Below are positions 34,898 through 44,202 of a stretch of DNA of 64,000 nucleotides, in pieces (the stretch's first letter is position 1; each line of letters opens with the position of its first letter). The position numbers and the translations under genes were made by a program. Location: NCBI GenBank assembly GCA_000437555.1, contig FR901028.1:134687-198686 (forward strand). Reading direction: 5' to 3'. This stretch comes from Acidaminococcus sp. CAG:917. Lineage in GTDB: Bacteria; Bacillota; Clostridia; Christensenellales; CAG-917. The notes beneath the pieces are model-generated. The model saw only the letters and a program-made list of their open reading frames with translations. It was not told the origin of the DNA and searched no databases.

Positions 34898-35887
34898 AAT
34901 GCGGCAATGCATAAAGCTGCGTTAAACTGCAATTTATTTTTGCTCGGTCGCTAAAGCCATATCGATGAGTTAAGAATCTTTTAAGCTTCTGAATTGAAAT
35001 TAAAAAGCGGCTTAGATAAGGTTAGAATATTTGTTTTGAAAAGAGTAATTGAAAATATAGCAACGGAATAGGGTTGACTGTTAAAAAGGATTTAAAATAT
35101 TGATATGAGAGAAAACCCGATAAACGCAAATTGTTTCACGTGAAACCGTTTGCGTTTATACTTTAAAAAACATATAAAACAAAGAATTTGAATAATAGTC
35201 ATTGTCCAAGTGCCGAATAAAAAATTTTTCATAAAAAACAATAAGGAAATCAAGAATAACGCTATCCAATAAATTCGAGGGAAAAGCGGTATGTTATTTA
35301 CCGAAACATACCGACTCATATGACGATTTTATAAATAGGCGACTATCGTCATATTAATTATGCTTTAACAGCGAATAAGGTGTAAAAAAGACAAAAAGCA
35401 AAAGGGAACATTTGCAAAGACTGCCGAAATAAAGCTTTGAAAGCTTTAAAACAGACATTGAAAATTTAAAAAAAAGAGACTTTTATAAATTTAAAAATCA
35501 GCCAAACAAAATAAAAAATAAAGAGCTGCAATATACGGAGCAAATGGGTAAATTGAAAGTTCGGGAATTATACCGCGAATAGATTAAGCAAATATGAATA
35601 AAGACGGAAAGAGAAAAAATATGCTGCAAGAAGCGAAAACCGAAATCGAACGCGTCGGTCAAAAAAAAGGGAATTGAGGTCAAAAGTCGCTGAAAAGTAA
35701 AAAAAATATACAGTTAGAATAAGTTAACTTGTAAATTAAAAGGCTGAAAAATATTTTATAAAAGCTGAAATTGAAGACAGAGCAGCCCTTTAAAAAGTCA
35801 AATACGGCGTAGAACGCGATATTTAACGCGGTAAACGGCAGTTTGATTATTTATACGGCGGAAAATTTAAGCCTTAATAAAGGCGTT
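34898..35887. other. Non-coding, A-rich right flank of the putative origin
   Basis: Nearly 1 kb has no supported gene and is strongly purine-rich on the plus strand. It contains one parS site inside an inverted repeat. A 75-residue hydrophobic open frame on the minus strand has no ribosome site. A short hairpin near 35870-35884 may end the neighbouring minus-strand gene. Confidence 0.55.
35121..35158. other. parS: parS site within a longer inverted repeat
   Basis: TGTTTCACGTGAAACC (35132-35147) matches the parS consensus except for the last base. It is framed by perfect 10-bp arms TAAACGCAAA (35121-35130) and TTTGCGTTTA (35149-35158), so the whole 38 bp is a near-perfect palindrome. Confidence 0.88.
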
Positions 35888-37258
35888 TTACGGCGTGACT
35901 GAAATTTGCACCGGGTCGGACGAAGTATAGCCGTCTTTAGTTGCCACGATTTGAATAACGTCGTTTTCGGTTATAGGTAAAGAAGAAAAATCGTAGAAAC
36001 GGCTATCCGACACAACGGCAACCAGAGCGTTGTTTAAATAAATTTCAAAATTTGCCGAAGAAGCATATTCCCAATATAAAACGCCGTCTGAAATATATAC
36101 GCTTTCGGGAGCATCGAGTTTAGGTTCGTATACGAAGAAAGTGTATATTTCCGTTATATAAGCGTTATCGTATAAAATAACGGAAAGGTAATTATAACCC
36201 GTGTAAAGAAACGACGAAACGTTTACAAAAATGCAGTAGTATTCCTTATTGTCTATCAGAACCGTCGTTTTTCCCGCAGTTTCGCATTTGTCGAGATTTA
36301 TGTCGGGCACGGAAACGATATCGGAGGTAAAGAAGAATGTATCGTTAAGATACAATTCAAAATATTCAACGTTGCTCCGGGCGTAGAAAATGCAGAAACA
36401 TTCGTCACCGATTGCCGAAGCGGAAAGAAACTCGTTTGAAAATATTTCCTCCGGATTGTCGTCGGCGGGCGGTTCGGCTACGGGAATTTCAACGCTAATC
36501 GAGCCCGTGCGGCTAAAACATTCGTTTATCGCCGCGACCTCAATCATGTATGAATTGCCTTCTTTCAGCAAATGCGAAATATCGTAGCTTGATGCAAATA
36601 CCGTTTCGATATACGTTCCGTCGACATAAATTTCGTAGCCGAGCGCGTTTTCGCATATATCCCAAGACAAGATACCGCCGCCGAAAGTCAAAACGGGAGC
36701 CAAAGGCGCAAGGACATACTTTGCGTAAACCGAAGTATCGGCGCTTGGATAATAACGGAAAGACTTTCGGTCGGACAAAAGCGAGTCGCCTATATACCAA
36801 CCGAGAAAAACGGAATCGTCGTTTTCCGATGCGGTAAGGTCGATACAGTCGTAAACTTGGTGAGCTCCCGTATTTTGATGCGCCGGATTGTTTGAAGAAA
36901 CGGTAACCGTATAGGGTTCAAAGAGATAGGCGAATACGGTTATAAAGGAATCCGATTCCGTAATCTCGAGCGAATTGCAAGAAAAAGTATAACCGTCGGC
37001 AGAAAAAGACAATACGTCTTTAACGTTTAGCGAATCTAAATAAAACGTACCCGTGTCGTCTGTTTGGTAACGCAAAGAGCCGTTTACGAATACGTAAACG
37101 TTTGCCAAAGGCAAATCGCCGAAAGTGATTTTGCCCGATACGAATAATTCGTCTGCGGTCTTTTCTGAAGGGATATTATCGGAATCGTTGCACGCACAAA
37201 GTAAAATCGGAAGAAAGCAAAGAATAAGCAAAATAAAAATTAAGACCAATAATTTCAT
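35888..37258 (-). CDS. Exported lipoprotein with regulatory-like, InlB-like and Fn3-like domains
   Basis: This 456-residue protein begins with a hydrophobic signal and a lipobox-like LLCAC (cysteine 23), so it is probably a lipoprotein. Residues about 40-105 resemble a carboxypeptidase-regulatory-like beta sandwich (GKITFGDLPLANVYVFVNG and TDDTGTFYLDSL). Residues about 112-185 resemble an InlB B-type repeat (YTVTVSSNNPAHQ, FLGWYIGD, YAKY). The remainder has three fibronectin-like units with the ILSWD/VLYWEY pattern. No enzyme motif was seen. It follows a related exported protein on the minus strand with 129 bp between them. The ribosome site is weak (TAGG). Confidence 0.78.
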   Translation of the reverse strand: MKLLVLIFILLILCFLPILLCACNDSDNIPSEKTADELFVSGKITFGDLPLANVYVFVNGSLRYQTDDTGTFYLDSLNVKDVLSFSADGYTFSCNSLEITESDSFITVFAYLFEPYTVTVSSNNPAHQNTGAHQVYDCIDLTASENDDSVFLGWYIGDSLLSDRKSFRYYPSADTSVYAKYVLAPLAPVLTFGGGILSWDICENALGYEIYVDGTYIETVFASSYDISHLLKEGNSYMIEVAAINECFSRTGSISVEIPVAEPPADDNPEEIFSNEFLSASAIGDECFCIFYARSNVEYFELYLNDTFFFTSDIVSVPDINLDKCETAGKTTVLIDNKEYYCIFVNVSSFLYTGYNYLSVILYDNAYITEIYTFFVYEPKLDAPESVYISDGVLYWEYASSANFEIYLNNALVAVVSDSRFYDFSSLPITENDVIQIVATKDGYTSSDPVQISVTP

Positions 37259-37387
37259 AAGTAACCTATAAGGGCGTCAAAAGGGCGTAAGACGCCGGTA
37301 ACGAATAAAATATATTAAGTATAAAAACGCAATCCAAAGCCGAATACGCCCCTTTCGGGGCGTATAAATTATCAAAGCGAAATCAGT

Positions 37388-38176
37388 TTAAGCGCTTGGC
37401 CATTCGGCAACGGACGAGCGGTAACCTTCCGCAAAAGCGGTAACGGTGAAGCTATCGACGGGAGTGTCCAAAAGTATATAGTTTTGAGTCAGGTTATAAG
37501 TGGAAACAGATTCGCCCGAGACGACTTCTAAGATATAGCCTTCCGCATGATTGACTTTTGACCAGGTTACGAGATAGCTTCCGATATATGCGACGGAAAG
37601 ATTTTTGGCAGGAGCTAACAGAGGCGTATATAAAATGTTTAAATAAGACGGCATTGAATATTCTCCGTTAGCTTCAGAAACAACCGAAACGCAGTAAGCG
37701 CCGCCCGAAAGAATATAATTTGAAAGGTTTATTTGCGTGTCGGTAACGTCAGCCACTTTGATTTTGGAGACATATACGTGATGCACCGTCGCAGAAGAAT
37801 CGGCGTTGAAATGCAGAAAGTCTCCGTCGAAATACAAAGCCGACGGTGAATCAAGCGATATGGTATACTCTATCTCCTTTATAAGGGTTCCGTTTGAGTA
37901 AACCTCGATGGTATTTTCGCCGGATTCAAGGTAGTCGCCGATATCGATTAATACGTCGTCCGCAGTTCCGTAAAATACGTAAGAATTCGTATTGGTTATT
38001 CGGACTTCGAAATCGCCGTCGCAAGCAACTTTAAGGCAGTATCTGCCGTCGGAAACTGTCACGGCGAACGATTCTGCAGCGGCGCAGGCTATGGAAAAAC
38101 AGGGCACAAAAGCCAATGCGATAATGCTCAATGCCGCAAAAATAATCGCGGATTTAAAGATAATTGCTCGTTTCAT
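37388..38176 (-). CDS. Secreted protein with Fn3-like repeats
   Basis: Taken from MKRAIIFKSAII the product has 262 residues: a signal peptide ending around CAAAESFA, and then beta-rich domains with YLVTWSKVNHAEGYILEV, typical of fibronectin type III-like folds. The reading frame is open 12 codons upstream. This ATG lies exactly at the predicted transcription start of a TATAAT promoter, and no Shine-Dalgarno site exists, so I take it as a leaderless gene. It resembles the downstream lipoprotein in its style of domains (tryptophan in VTWSKV / LSWD). A GC-rich hairpin follows at 37344-37365. The function is unknown, presumably at the cell surface. Confidence 0.72.
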   Translation of the reverse strand: MKRAIIFKSAIIFAALSIIALAFVPCFSIACAAAESFAVTVSDGRYCLKVACDGDFEVRITNTNSYVFYGTADDVLIDIGDYLESGENTIEVYSNGTLIKEIEYTISLDSPSALYFDGDFLHFNADSSATVHHVYVSKIKVADVTDTQINLSNYILSGGAYCVSVVSEANGEYSMPSYLNILYTPLLAPAKNLSVAYIGSYLVTWSKVNHAEGYILEVVSGESVSTYNLTQNYILLDTPVDSFTVTAFAEGYRSSVAEWPSA

Positions 38177-38603
38177 TTCAAAATTATAACAAAATTCGAC
38201 AAAAAATAGCAATAGTTATAATGAATAAAAATTTTTTTTTAAAAGTTTTCCACATTTAGTTGTTAATATATAAAATATATATTATAATAATAACAATTTT
38301 TTTAATATTATATATACAATATAAATATATAAAAATCAATATAAATATCGGTAAAATACCGTATGAAATCGAAGCAAAAATATCTCGGTTTAAAAGCAGG
38401 TTTTTTGTTCGGGTTCAAAATCGGGCGGAAAATTCAAACCGCTCATTACCGAAACATTCGGGTTTTGACAGTTATGGAAAACCCGACGCTTATATATCGA
38501 AAAGACGGCGTTTTCCGATTATTTTTTACCGTCTTATAAGCAAGATATCCAGCTAAAAAAGATGCTTGTTTTAATAAATAAAATCACTAAAACGGAGGCT
38601 TAA
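38177..38603. other. AT-rich spacer upstream of gyrB with a DnaA box
   Basis: TTTTCCACA (38246-38254) directly borders about 100 bp of almost pure A/T (roughly 38255-38350), resembling a duplex-unwinding element. The rest of the spacer towards gyrB is ordinary, with a GGAGG ribosome site before the gyrB ATG. No clear gyrB promoter could be assigned. Confidence 0.5.
38183..38212 (-). promoter_or_regulatory. Promoter of the secreted-protein gene (leaderless arrangement)
   Basis: On the minus strand TTGCTA (38212-38207), an 18-bp spacer and TATAAT (38188-38183) predict +1 at 38176, the A of the ATG. Confidence 0.6.
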
Positions 38604-40535
38604 ATGAGCTCAGTTCAACACAGTTATAACGAATCGGATATACAGGTTTTAGAGGGACTCGAACCTGTCAGAAAAAGACCGGGTATGTATATCGGTTCAA
38701 CCGATTCAAGAGGCTTGCACCACCTTGTTACCGAAGTCGTCGATAACTCTATCGACGAGGCTTTGGCGGGTTTCTGCACCGATATCGACGTGGAGATAAC
38801 CAACGAAGGCGCAATAAAAGTCAAAGACAACGGCAGAGGCATTCCCACGGGTATTATTCCCGGCGAAGGTAAATCGGCGGTTGAAGTAGTTTTGACCAAA
38901 CTTCACGCAGGCGGTAAATTCGGCAGCGGCGGTTATAAAGTTTCGGGCGGTCTGCACGGCGTCGGCGTATCCTGCGTCAATGCTCTGAGCGAATGGCTCG
39001 AAGTCGAGGTAAGGCAAAACGGGAAGGTATACAAACAGATTTTCAACAGAGGAGTTCCTCAGCGTGACCTTGCCGTCGTCGGCGAATCGGACGAAACGGG
39101 AACGACAATAACTTTTTATCCCGACGACACGATTTTTGAAACGCTCGAGTTTAACTATGATACGTTAAAGGCGAGGCTCAGAGAGCTTGCCTACTTAAAC
39201 AAAGGTCTGAAAATCAGAATTACCGATTCAAGAGTAGACCCCGTAAAGAGCGAGCTTTTCTGTTATGAGGGCGGTATAGTTTCTTTTGTAGAGAGTTTAA
39301 ACAAGAGCAAGGAAACGGTTTTCCCCGAAGTCATCTATTTCGATAAAAATTATACGGAAACGGTAAAGGGCGTTACCGACACTTACGAGGCGGAAGTCGC
39401 TTTTCAATATAACGACAGTTACAGCGAAACTATACTCAGTTTTGCAAACAACATAAACACGGAAGAGGGCGGAACGCACCTCGACGGCTTCAAATTCGCC
39501 ATATCGAAATGTATAAACGACTACGGCAAAAAGCAGGGGCTCATTAAAGATTCCGAAAAGCTCAGCGGCGAGGACACAAGAGAAGGCATTACCGCCGTCA
39601 TATCCGTAAAGCTGGGCAATCCGCAGTTTGAGGGACAGACAAAAACCAAACTCGGCAACAGCGTTGTAAGAAGCATAGTTTCAAAGGCGATTGTGGACGG
39701 TTTCGGAACATATCTCGAGGAGCACCCCAAAGAGGCGAAAGAGCTGATAATGAAAACGCTTACCGCACAGAGGGCGAGAGAGGCGGCAAGAAACGCCAGA
39801 GAACTTGCAAGAAGAAAGAGCCCGCTGGAGACGACCACTCTTCCCGGAAAACTTGCCGACTGCACGGACAAAGAAGCGAAATACTGCGAGATATACCTCG
39901 TTGAGGGCGACAGCGCGGGCGGCACGGCAAAACAGGGCAGAGACAGACGCTTTCAGGCTATATTGCCGCTAAGAGGCAAAATTTTAAACGTCGAAAAGGC
40001 AAGGCTTCACAGAGTGCTCGAAAACGAAGAAATCAAAGCGATGATAACGGCTTTCGGCTGCGGAATACATCAGGACTACGACGAATCCAAGCTCCGTTAC
40101 GACAGAATTATATGTATGACGGATGCCGACGTCGACGGCTCACACATCAGAATACTTATGCTCACCTTCTTCTTCAGATATATGCGTCCGCTCATCGAAA
40201 ACGGACACGTCTATATCGCTCAGCCGCCGCTGTATAAGGTCAAGACGGGAAAGAAGGAAGAATATTTCTATGACGACGAATCGTTAAACGCTTATCTCGA
40301 CTCTCTCGACCGAAAAGGCTATGAAATTCAAAGATATAAAGGTCTGGGCGAGATGAACGCAGAGCAGCTGTGGGAGACAACTATGGACCCGGCAAGAAGG
40401 ACTCTGCTTAAGGTCACAATGGAAGACGCAATCGAAGCGGATTCGATAATCAGCACTCTTATGGGCGAAGACGCGGAACTGAGACGTCAATTCATTGAAG
40501 AGAACGCAAAACTCGTGGAAGAGCTTGACGTATAA
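38604..40535 (+). CDS. gyrB: DNA gyrase subunit B
   Basis: This 643-residue GHKL-type ATPase subunit of gyrase carries ATP-binding motifs [22 protein letters not shown] and [15 protein letters not shown]. The TOPRIM domain has the metal-binding EGDSAGG and DADVDGSHI, and the C terminus has [19 protein letters not shown]. The length is normal for Gram-positive GyrB. GGAGG lies 7 bp before the start. gyrA follows after 11 bp with its own AAGGAG site, so the two are one operon. Gyrase introduces negative supercoils ahead of replication forks. Confidence 0.97.
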   Translation: MSSVQHSYNESDIQVLEGLEPVRKRPGMYIGSTDSRGLHHLVTEVVDNSIDEALAGFCTDIDVEITNEGAIKVKDNGRGIPTGIIPGEGKSAVEVVLTKLHAGGKFGSGGYKVSGGLHGVGVSCVNALSEWLEVEVRQNGKVYKQIFNRGVPQRDLAVVGESDETGTTITFYPDDTIFETLEFNYDTLKARLRELAYLNKGLKIRITDSRVDPVKSELFCYEGGIVSFVESLNKSKETVFPEVIYFDKNYTETVKGVTDTYEAEVAFQYNDSYSETILSFANNINTEEGGTHLDGFKFAISKCINDYGKKQGLIKDSEKLSGEDTREGITAVISVKLGNPQFEGQTKTKLGNSVVRSIVSKAIVDGFGTYLEEHPKEAKELIMKTLTAQRAREAARNARELARRKSPLETTTLPGKLADCTDKEAKYCEIYLVEGDSAGGTAKQGRDRRFQAILPLRGKILNVEKARLHRVLENEEIKAMITAFGCGIHQDYDESKLRYDRIICMTDADVDGSHIRILMLTFFFRYMRPLIENGHVYIAQPPLYKVKTGKKEEYFYDDESLNAYLDSLDRKGYEIQRYKGLGEMNAEQLWETTMDPARRTLLKVTMEDAIEADSIISTLMGEDAELRRQFIEENAKLVEELDV

Positions 40536-40546
40536 GGAGAAGCAAT

Positions 40547-43132
40547 ATGGCAAAGCAAGAAAAAGAAAGAAACTACATAGAAGACTTATCCAAATCGACG
40601 GTCAAGCCTGTCGAGGTTAACAGCGAACTTAAAAAATCGTTTATCGCTTATGCTATGGCGGTCAACGTATCGAGAGCCATTCCCGACGTCAGGGACGGTC
40701 TTAAACCCGTTCACCGCCGTATACTCTATTCGATGAACGAGTTAAACCTCGCTTCCGACAGACCGTACCGTAAGTGTGCGCTTATCGTAGGCGACGTTTT
40801 GGGTAAATATCACCCCCACGGCGACAGCTCCGTTTACGACGCCCTCGTCAGACTTGCGCAGGACTTCTCTATCGGCTGTCCGCTCATCGACGGACACGGA
40901 AACTTCGGCTCGGTGGACGGAGACCCGCCTGCCGCATACCGTTATACGGAAGCGAGAATGAGCAAGATTGCCGCCGAAATGATAAGGGATATAGACAAAA
41001 AGACGGTTGACTTTTATCCCAACTTCGACGATACGAGAATGCAGCCGACCGTATTGCCTGCCCGTTATCCCAATCTTTTGGTAAACGGTTCGGACGGAAT
41101 TGCCGTCGGTATGGCGACGAGCATACCCCCTCACAATCTCGGAGAGGTTATCGACGCTACAATCGCACTCATCAAAAATCCCGAAATGACGGTGGACGAA
41201 CTCATCGAATATATTCCTGCTCCCGACTTTCCGACGGGCGCAATCGTGCTCGGCAGGGGCGGAATAAGGCAGGCATACCGCACGGGCAAAGGTTCGGCGA
41301 TAATCAGGGCTAAGACGGACATCGAAGAACTTCCCAACGGAAAGAGCAGAATAGTTATAACGGAAATACCCTATCAGGTCAACAAGGCGAAACTCATCGA
41401 AACGATTGCCGACCAGGTCAGGGACAAGAGAATAGAAGGCATTGCCGACGTTGCCGAGGAAACGGACAGGACAGGTATGCGAATTGTCGTCGAAACGAAA
41501 AAGGACGCCAACGCTCAGGTGGTGCTCAACACGCTCTTTAAACAGACCCAGCTTCAGACCAACTTTTCAATTATCCTTTTGGCGTTGGTGGACGGTGTGC
41601 CCAAAATACTCAACCTTAAAGAAATACTCACCGCCTATATCGCTCACCAAGAGGACGTCATTATCCGCAGGACAAAATTCGACCTCGAAAAGGCAGAGGA
41701 GAGAGCGCACATCTTAGAAGGTCTTGCCATTGCTCTTGCCAATATAGACGAAGTGGTGGACACACTCAAAAAGTCGAAAGAAAGAGCGGACGCCATGCAA
41801 AAGCTCATGGAAAGGTTTTTGCTTTCCGAAAAGCAGGCAAATGCCGTGCTCGAAATGAAGCTCCAGCGTCTTACTTCTCTCGAAGTGGAAAAGATAAACG
41901 AAGAGCTTGAAGAAAAGCATAAAGAGATTGCCGAATACAAACGCATACTTTCCTCCATTGACGCCGTAAAGGAAATAATCATAGAGGAAATGAGCGAGAT
42001 AAAGGACAAATACGCTCAGCCGAGAAAATCGGAAATCAGCTACGATTATTCCGACATAGATATAGCCGACCTCATCGAAAAAGAGGACGTAGTTATCACA
42101 ATGACTCACGAAGGCTACGTCAAGCGACTTCCCGTTGCGGAATACAGAAGCCAGCACAGGGGCGGCACGGGCATAACGGCACATAAGGCAAAAGAAGAAG
42201 ACTTTATCGAGGAAATGTTCACCTGCTCGTCGCACGACGATTTGCTCTTCTTCACCAATCTCGGAAAGGTGTTCGGGCTCAAGGCGTATGAAATTCCCGA
42301 AGCGCAGAGAACGGCAAGGGGCAGAGCGATGGTCAATCTTTTGCAGCTTACCCCGGGCGAGAAGGTCACGAACGTGCTTCCCTTCTATGAAACGCAAAAG
42401 GGCTACCTTGTGCTTGCAACCAAAAAAGGACTAATCAAAAAGACGGACGTAAGCGAATATATGTCGATAAAGAAAAACGGCAAGATTGCAATTACGTTCA
42501 ACGAAAACGACGAACTCATCGCAGCATACTTCAGCAGCGGCGAGGACGAAATAATTGTCGGCGCGACGAACGGAAACTGTATTCGATTCAGCGAAAAGGA
42601 CGTCCGCCCGACAAGCAGAACGGCAATGGGCGTAAAGAGCATAGAGCTTCCCGAGGGCGCGGAAGTCGTCGATATGGCTGTGCTCAAAGAGGGCTCCGAG
42701 ATTTTGACGATAACTGAAAAGGGCTTCGGCAAACGCAGCGAATATCCCGACTATCCCAAACAGGGCAGAGCGGGCAAAGGCGTAAAGGCAGGCGTGTTCA
42801 ACTCCAAGACGGGCAGACTCGTAGCTCTTAAAGTTCTGCCGCCCGAAATGGACGTCATGATAATCACCAACGGCGGAATAATCATTCGTATGGTGGCGGA
42901 CGAAATTTCCAAATTCGGCAGAGATACGCAGGGCGTAAAGGTCATGAGACTGAAAGCGGACGAGCTTATCTCGAGCGTAACGCTCACGCCTCACGAGGAC
43001 GAGGAAGAGGAACAGACGGACGGCGAGGACTTTATCTCAAAGCCGGAGGAAGTGGACATATCACAGGATTCTATCCCCACCGAAACTTCTTCCACTCCGC
43101 AGACGGACAAGCCGCAGGACGACGAAGAGTAA
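40547..43132 (+). CDS. gyrA: DNA gyrase subunit A
   Basis: This 861-residue subunit breaks and rejoins DNA. The catalytic tyrosine is Y133 in AAYRYTEAR. The quinolone-region residues are S94 and D98 in HPHGDSSVYDA, the usual sensitive state. The C-terminal beta-pinwheel carries the GyrA box seen as QHRGGTGI instead of QRRGGKG. An acidic tail of about 45 residues (DEEEEQTDGEDF and so on) extends the C terminus. It is the second gene of gyrBA and ends at a strong terminator. Confidence 0.97.
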   Translation: MAKQEKERNYIEDLSKSTVKPVEVNSELKKSFIAYAMAVNVSRAIPDVRDGLKPVHRRILYSMNELNLASDRPYRKCALIVGDVLGKYHPHGDSSVYDALVRLAQDFSIGCPLIDGHGNFGSVDGDPPAAYRYTEARMSKIAAEMIRDIDKKTVDFYPNFDDTRMQPTVLPARYPNLLVNGSDGIAVGMATSIPPHNLGEVIDATIALIKNPEMTVDELIEYIPAPDFPTGAIVLGRGGIRQAYRTGKGSAIIRAKTDIEELPNGKSRIVITEIPYQVNKAKLIETIADQVRDKRIEGIADVAEETDRTGMRIVVETKKDANAQVVLNTLFKQTQLQTNFSIILLALVDGVPKILNLKEILTAYIAHQEDVIIRRTKFDLEKAEERAHILEGLAIALANIDEVVDTLKKSKERADAMQKLMERFLLSEKQANAVLEMKLQRLTSLEVEKINEELEEKHKEIAEYKRILSSIDAVKEIIIEEMSEIKDKYAQPRKSEISYDYSDIDIADLIEKEDVVITMTHEGYVKRLPVAEYRSQHRGGTGITAHKAKEEDFIEEMFTCSSHDDLLFFTNLGKVFGLKAYEIPEAQRTARGRAMVNLLQLTPGEKVTNVLPFYETQKGYLVLATKKGLIKKTDVSEYMSIKKNGKIAITFNENDELIAAYFSSGEDEIIVGATNGNCIRFSEKDVRPTSRTAMGVKSIELPEGAEVVDMAVLKEGSEILTITEKGFGKRSEYPDYPKQGRAGKGVKAGVFNSKTGRLVALKVLPPEMDVMIITNGGIIIRMVADEISKFGRDTQGVKVMRLKADELISSVTLTPHEDEEEEQTDGEDFISKPEEVDISQDSIPTETSSTPQTDKPQDDEE

Positions 43133-43142
43133 ATTAAAATAA

Positions 43143-43169
43143 AAAAAGCTCTGCACGGCAGAGCTTTTT
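43143..43169 (+). terminator. Terminator after gyrBA
   Basis: AAAAAGCTCTGC pairs with GCAGAGCTTTTT around an ACG loop. Confidence 0.88.
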
Positions 43170-43293
43170 ATTTTTACCGATTTTGCATAATACGATAAAA
43201 ACGAACGGTTAAAATGCGGTATCTATGAGCTATAAAAGGAAGCATTTAAGCAATTTAAACGGCGGCAAAAAATGCGTCTGAATTAAGGCAACG

Positions 43294-44055
43294 TCACCAC
43301 ACGCCCTTTATTTCAAGCACGAGAAGAGTTACCGAGAGAAGGAAAGTGTAAATCGAAAAGGGAAGAAGCGACTTGTTTTTTATCAGTTTAATCATAAATT
43401 TTATCGCCAAAAGTCCGCTTACAAAAGCCGCCGCCATACCTATCAGCGTGGGCGCGGCTTCGAAAACGACATTGCTGTTTGCCAGCTCTATGCCTTCCCA
43501 CACGGCGGAAGCAATGATTATCGGCACGGAAAGCAAAAAGGAAAACTCCGTCGCCTCGTCTTTATCCGCTCCGGTGAGAAGCAACGAAGATATGGTCATT
43601 CCGCTTCTCGATATGGCGGGCAGGACGGCTATGCCCTGCATAAATCCGCAAAACGCCGCTTTGGGAAAGGTGATTTCTTTCTGTTTGGGTTTTATTATCA
43701 CGGTGGCGAAAAGCACGACGGCGGTTACCATAAATCCTAAAGGCAGGAATGCCCCCTCGAGTGCGTCGGGAAGCAAAAATTTAAACAGGACGGCAAGCGC
43801 GCAGGTAGGAATAGTGGCAACGACGAGTTTTAAAGTCTTTTTTGAAAACGGGTGTCGGATAATTTCAAACAGCTGTTTGCGGTAGCATATAAACACGGCA
43901 AACAGCGTTCCGACGTGAAGCAGAACGTTGAAAAGCAAATTCGGCTCGTCTCCCAAAATTTTTTCAAACAAGATGAGATGTCCGCTTGAAGACACGGGCA
44001 AAAATTCCGTCAGACCTTGAATGAGTCCGTAAATGATTCCGTCAAAAATACTCAT
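43294..44055 (-). CDS. uppP: Undecaprenyl-diphosphatase (BacA type)
   Basis: This 253-residue membrane enzyme dephosphorylates undecaprenyl diphosphate to recycle the lipid carrier for cell-wall synthesis; extra copies give bacitracin resistance. About seven or eight helices are seen. The two family motifs are GLTEFLPVSSSGHL near the N terminus (catalytic E and H) and PAISRSGMTISSLLLTG, where the usual form is PGTSRSG. It is on the strand opposite its neighbours. An AAGGA sequence lies rather far upstream (about 14 bp). Confidence 0.94.
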   Translation of the reverse strand: MSIFDGIIYGLIQGLTEFLPVSSSGHLILFEKILGDEPNLLFNVLLHVGTLFAVFICYRKQLFEIIRHPFSKKTLKLVVATIPTCALAVLFKFLLPDALEGAFLPLGFMVTAVVLFATVIIKPKQKEITFPKAAFCGFMQGIAVLPAISRSGMTISSLLLTGADKDEATEFSFLLSVPIIIASAVWEGIELANSNVVFEAAPTLIGMAAAFVSGLLAIKFMIKLIKNKSLLPFSIYTFLLSVTLLVLEIKGVW

Positions 44056-44202
44056 TTTTATTTACTTAATCCTTTAAATAAGATATAATACTTTATGCTT
44101 TAGAAAATCGGTTAAGAATAAACTTTGAAGCCATATAATAGTCGCCGTAAAGCGGCTTAAGATAAAAATTAAAAATATAAACCGAAAATCAGGTGAGGTA
44201 TT

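Noticed and set aside
35092..35319. 75-codon hydrophobic frame on the minus strand covering a parS site
   Set aside because: Two hydrophobic stretches make it look like a small membrane protein, but there is no ribosome site, and its hydrophobicity is what T-rich sequence would give by chance.
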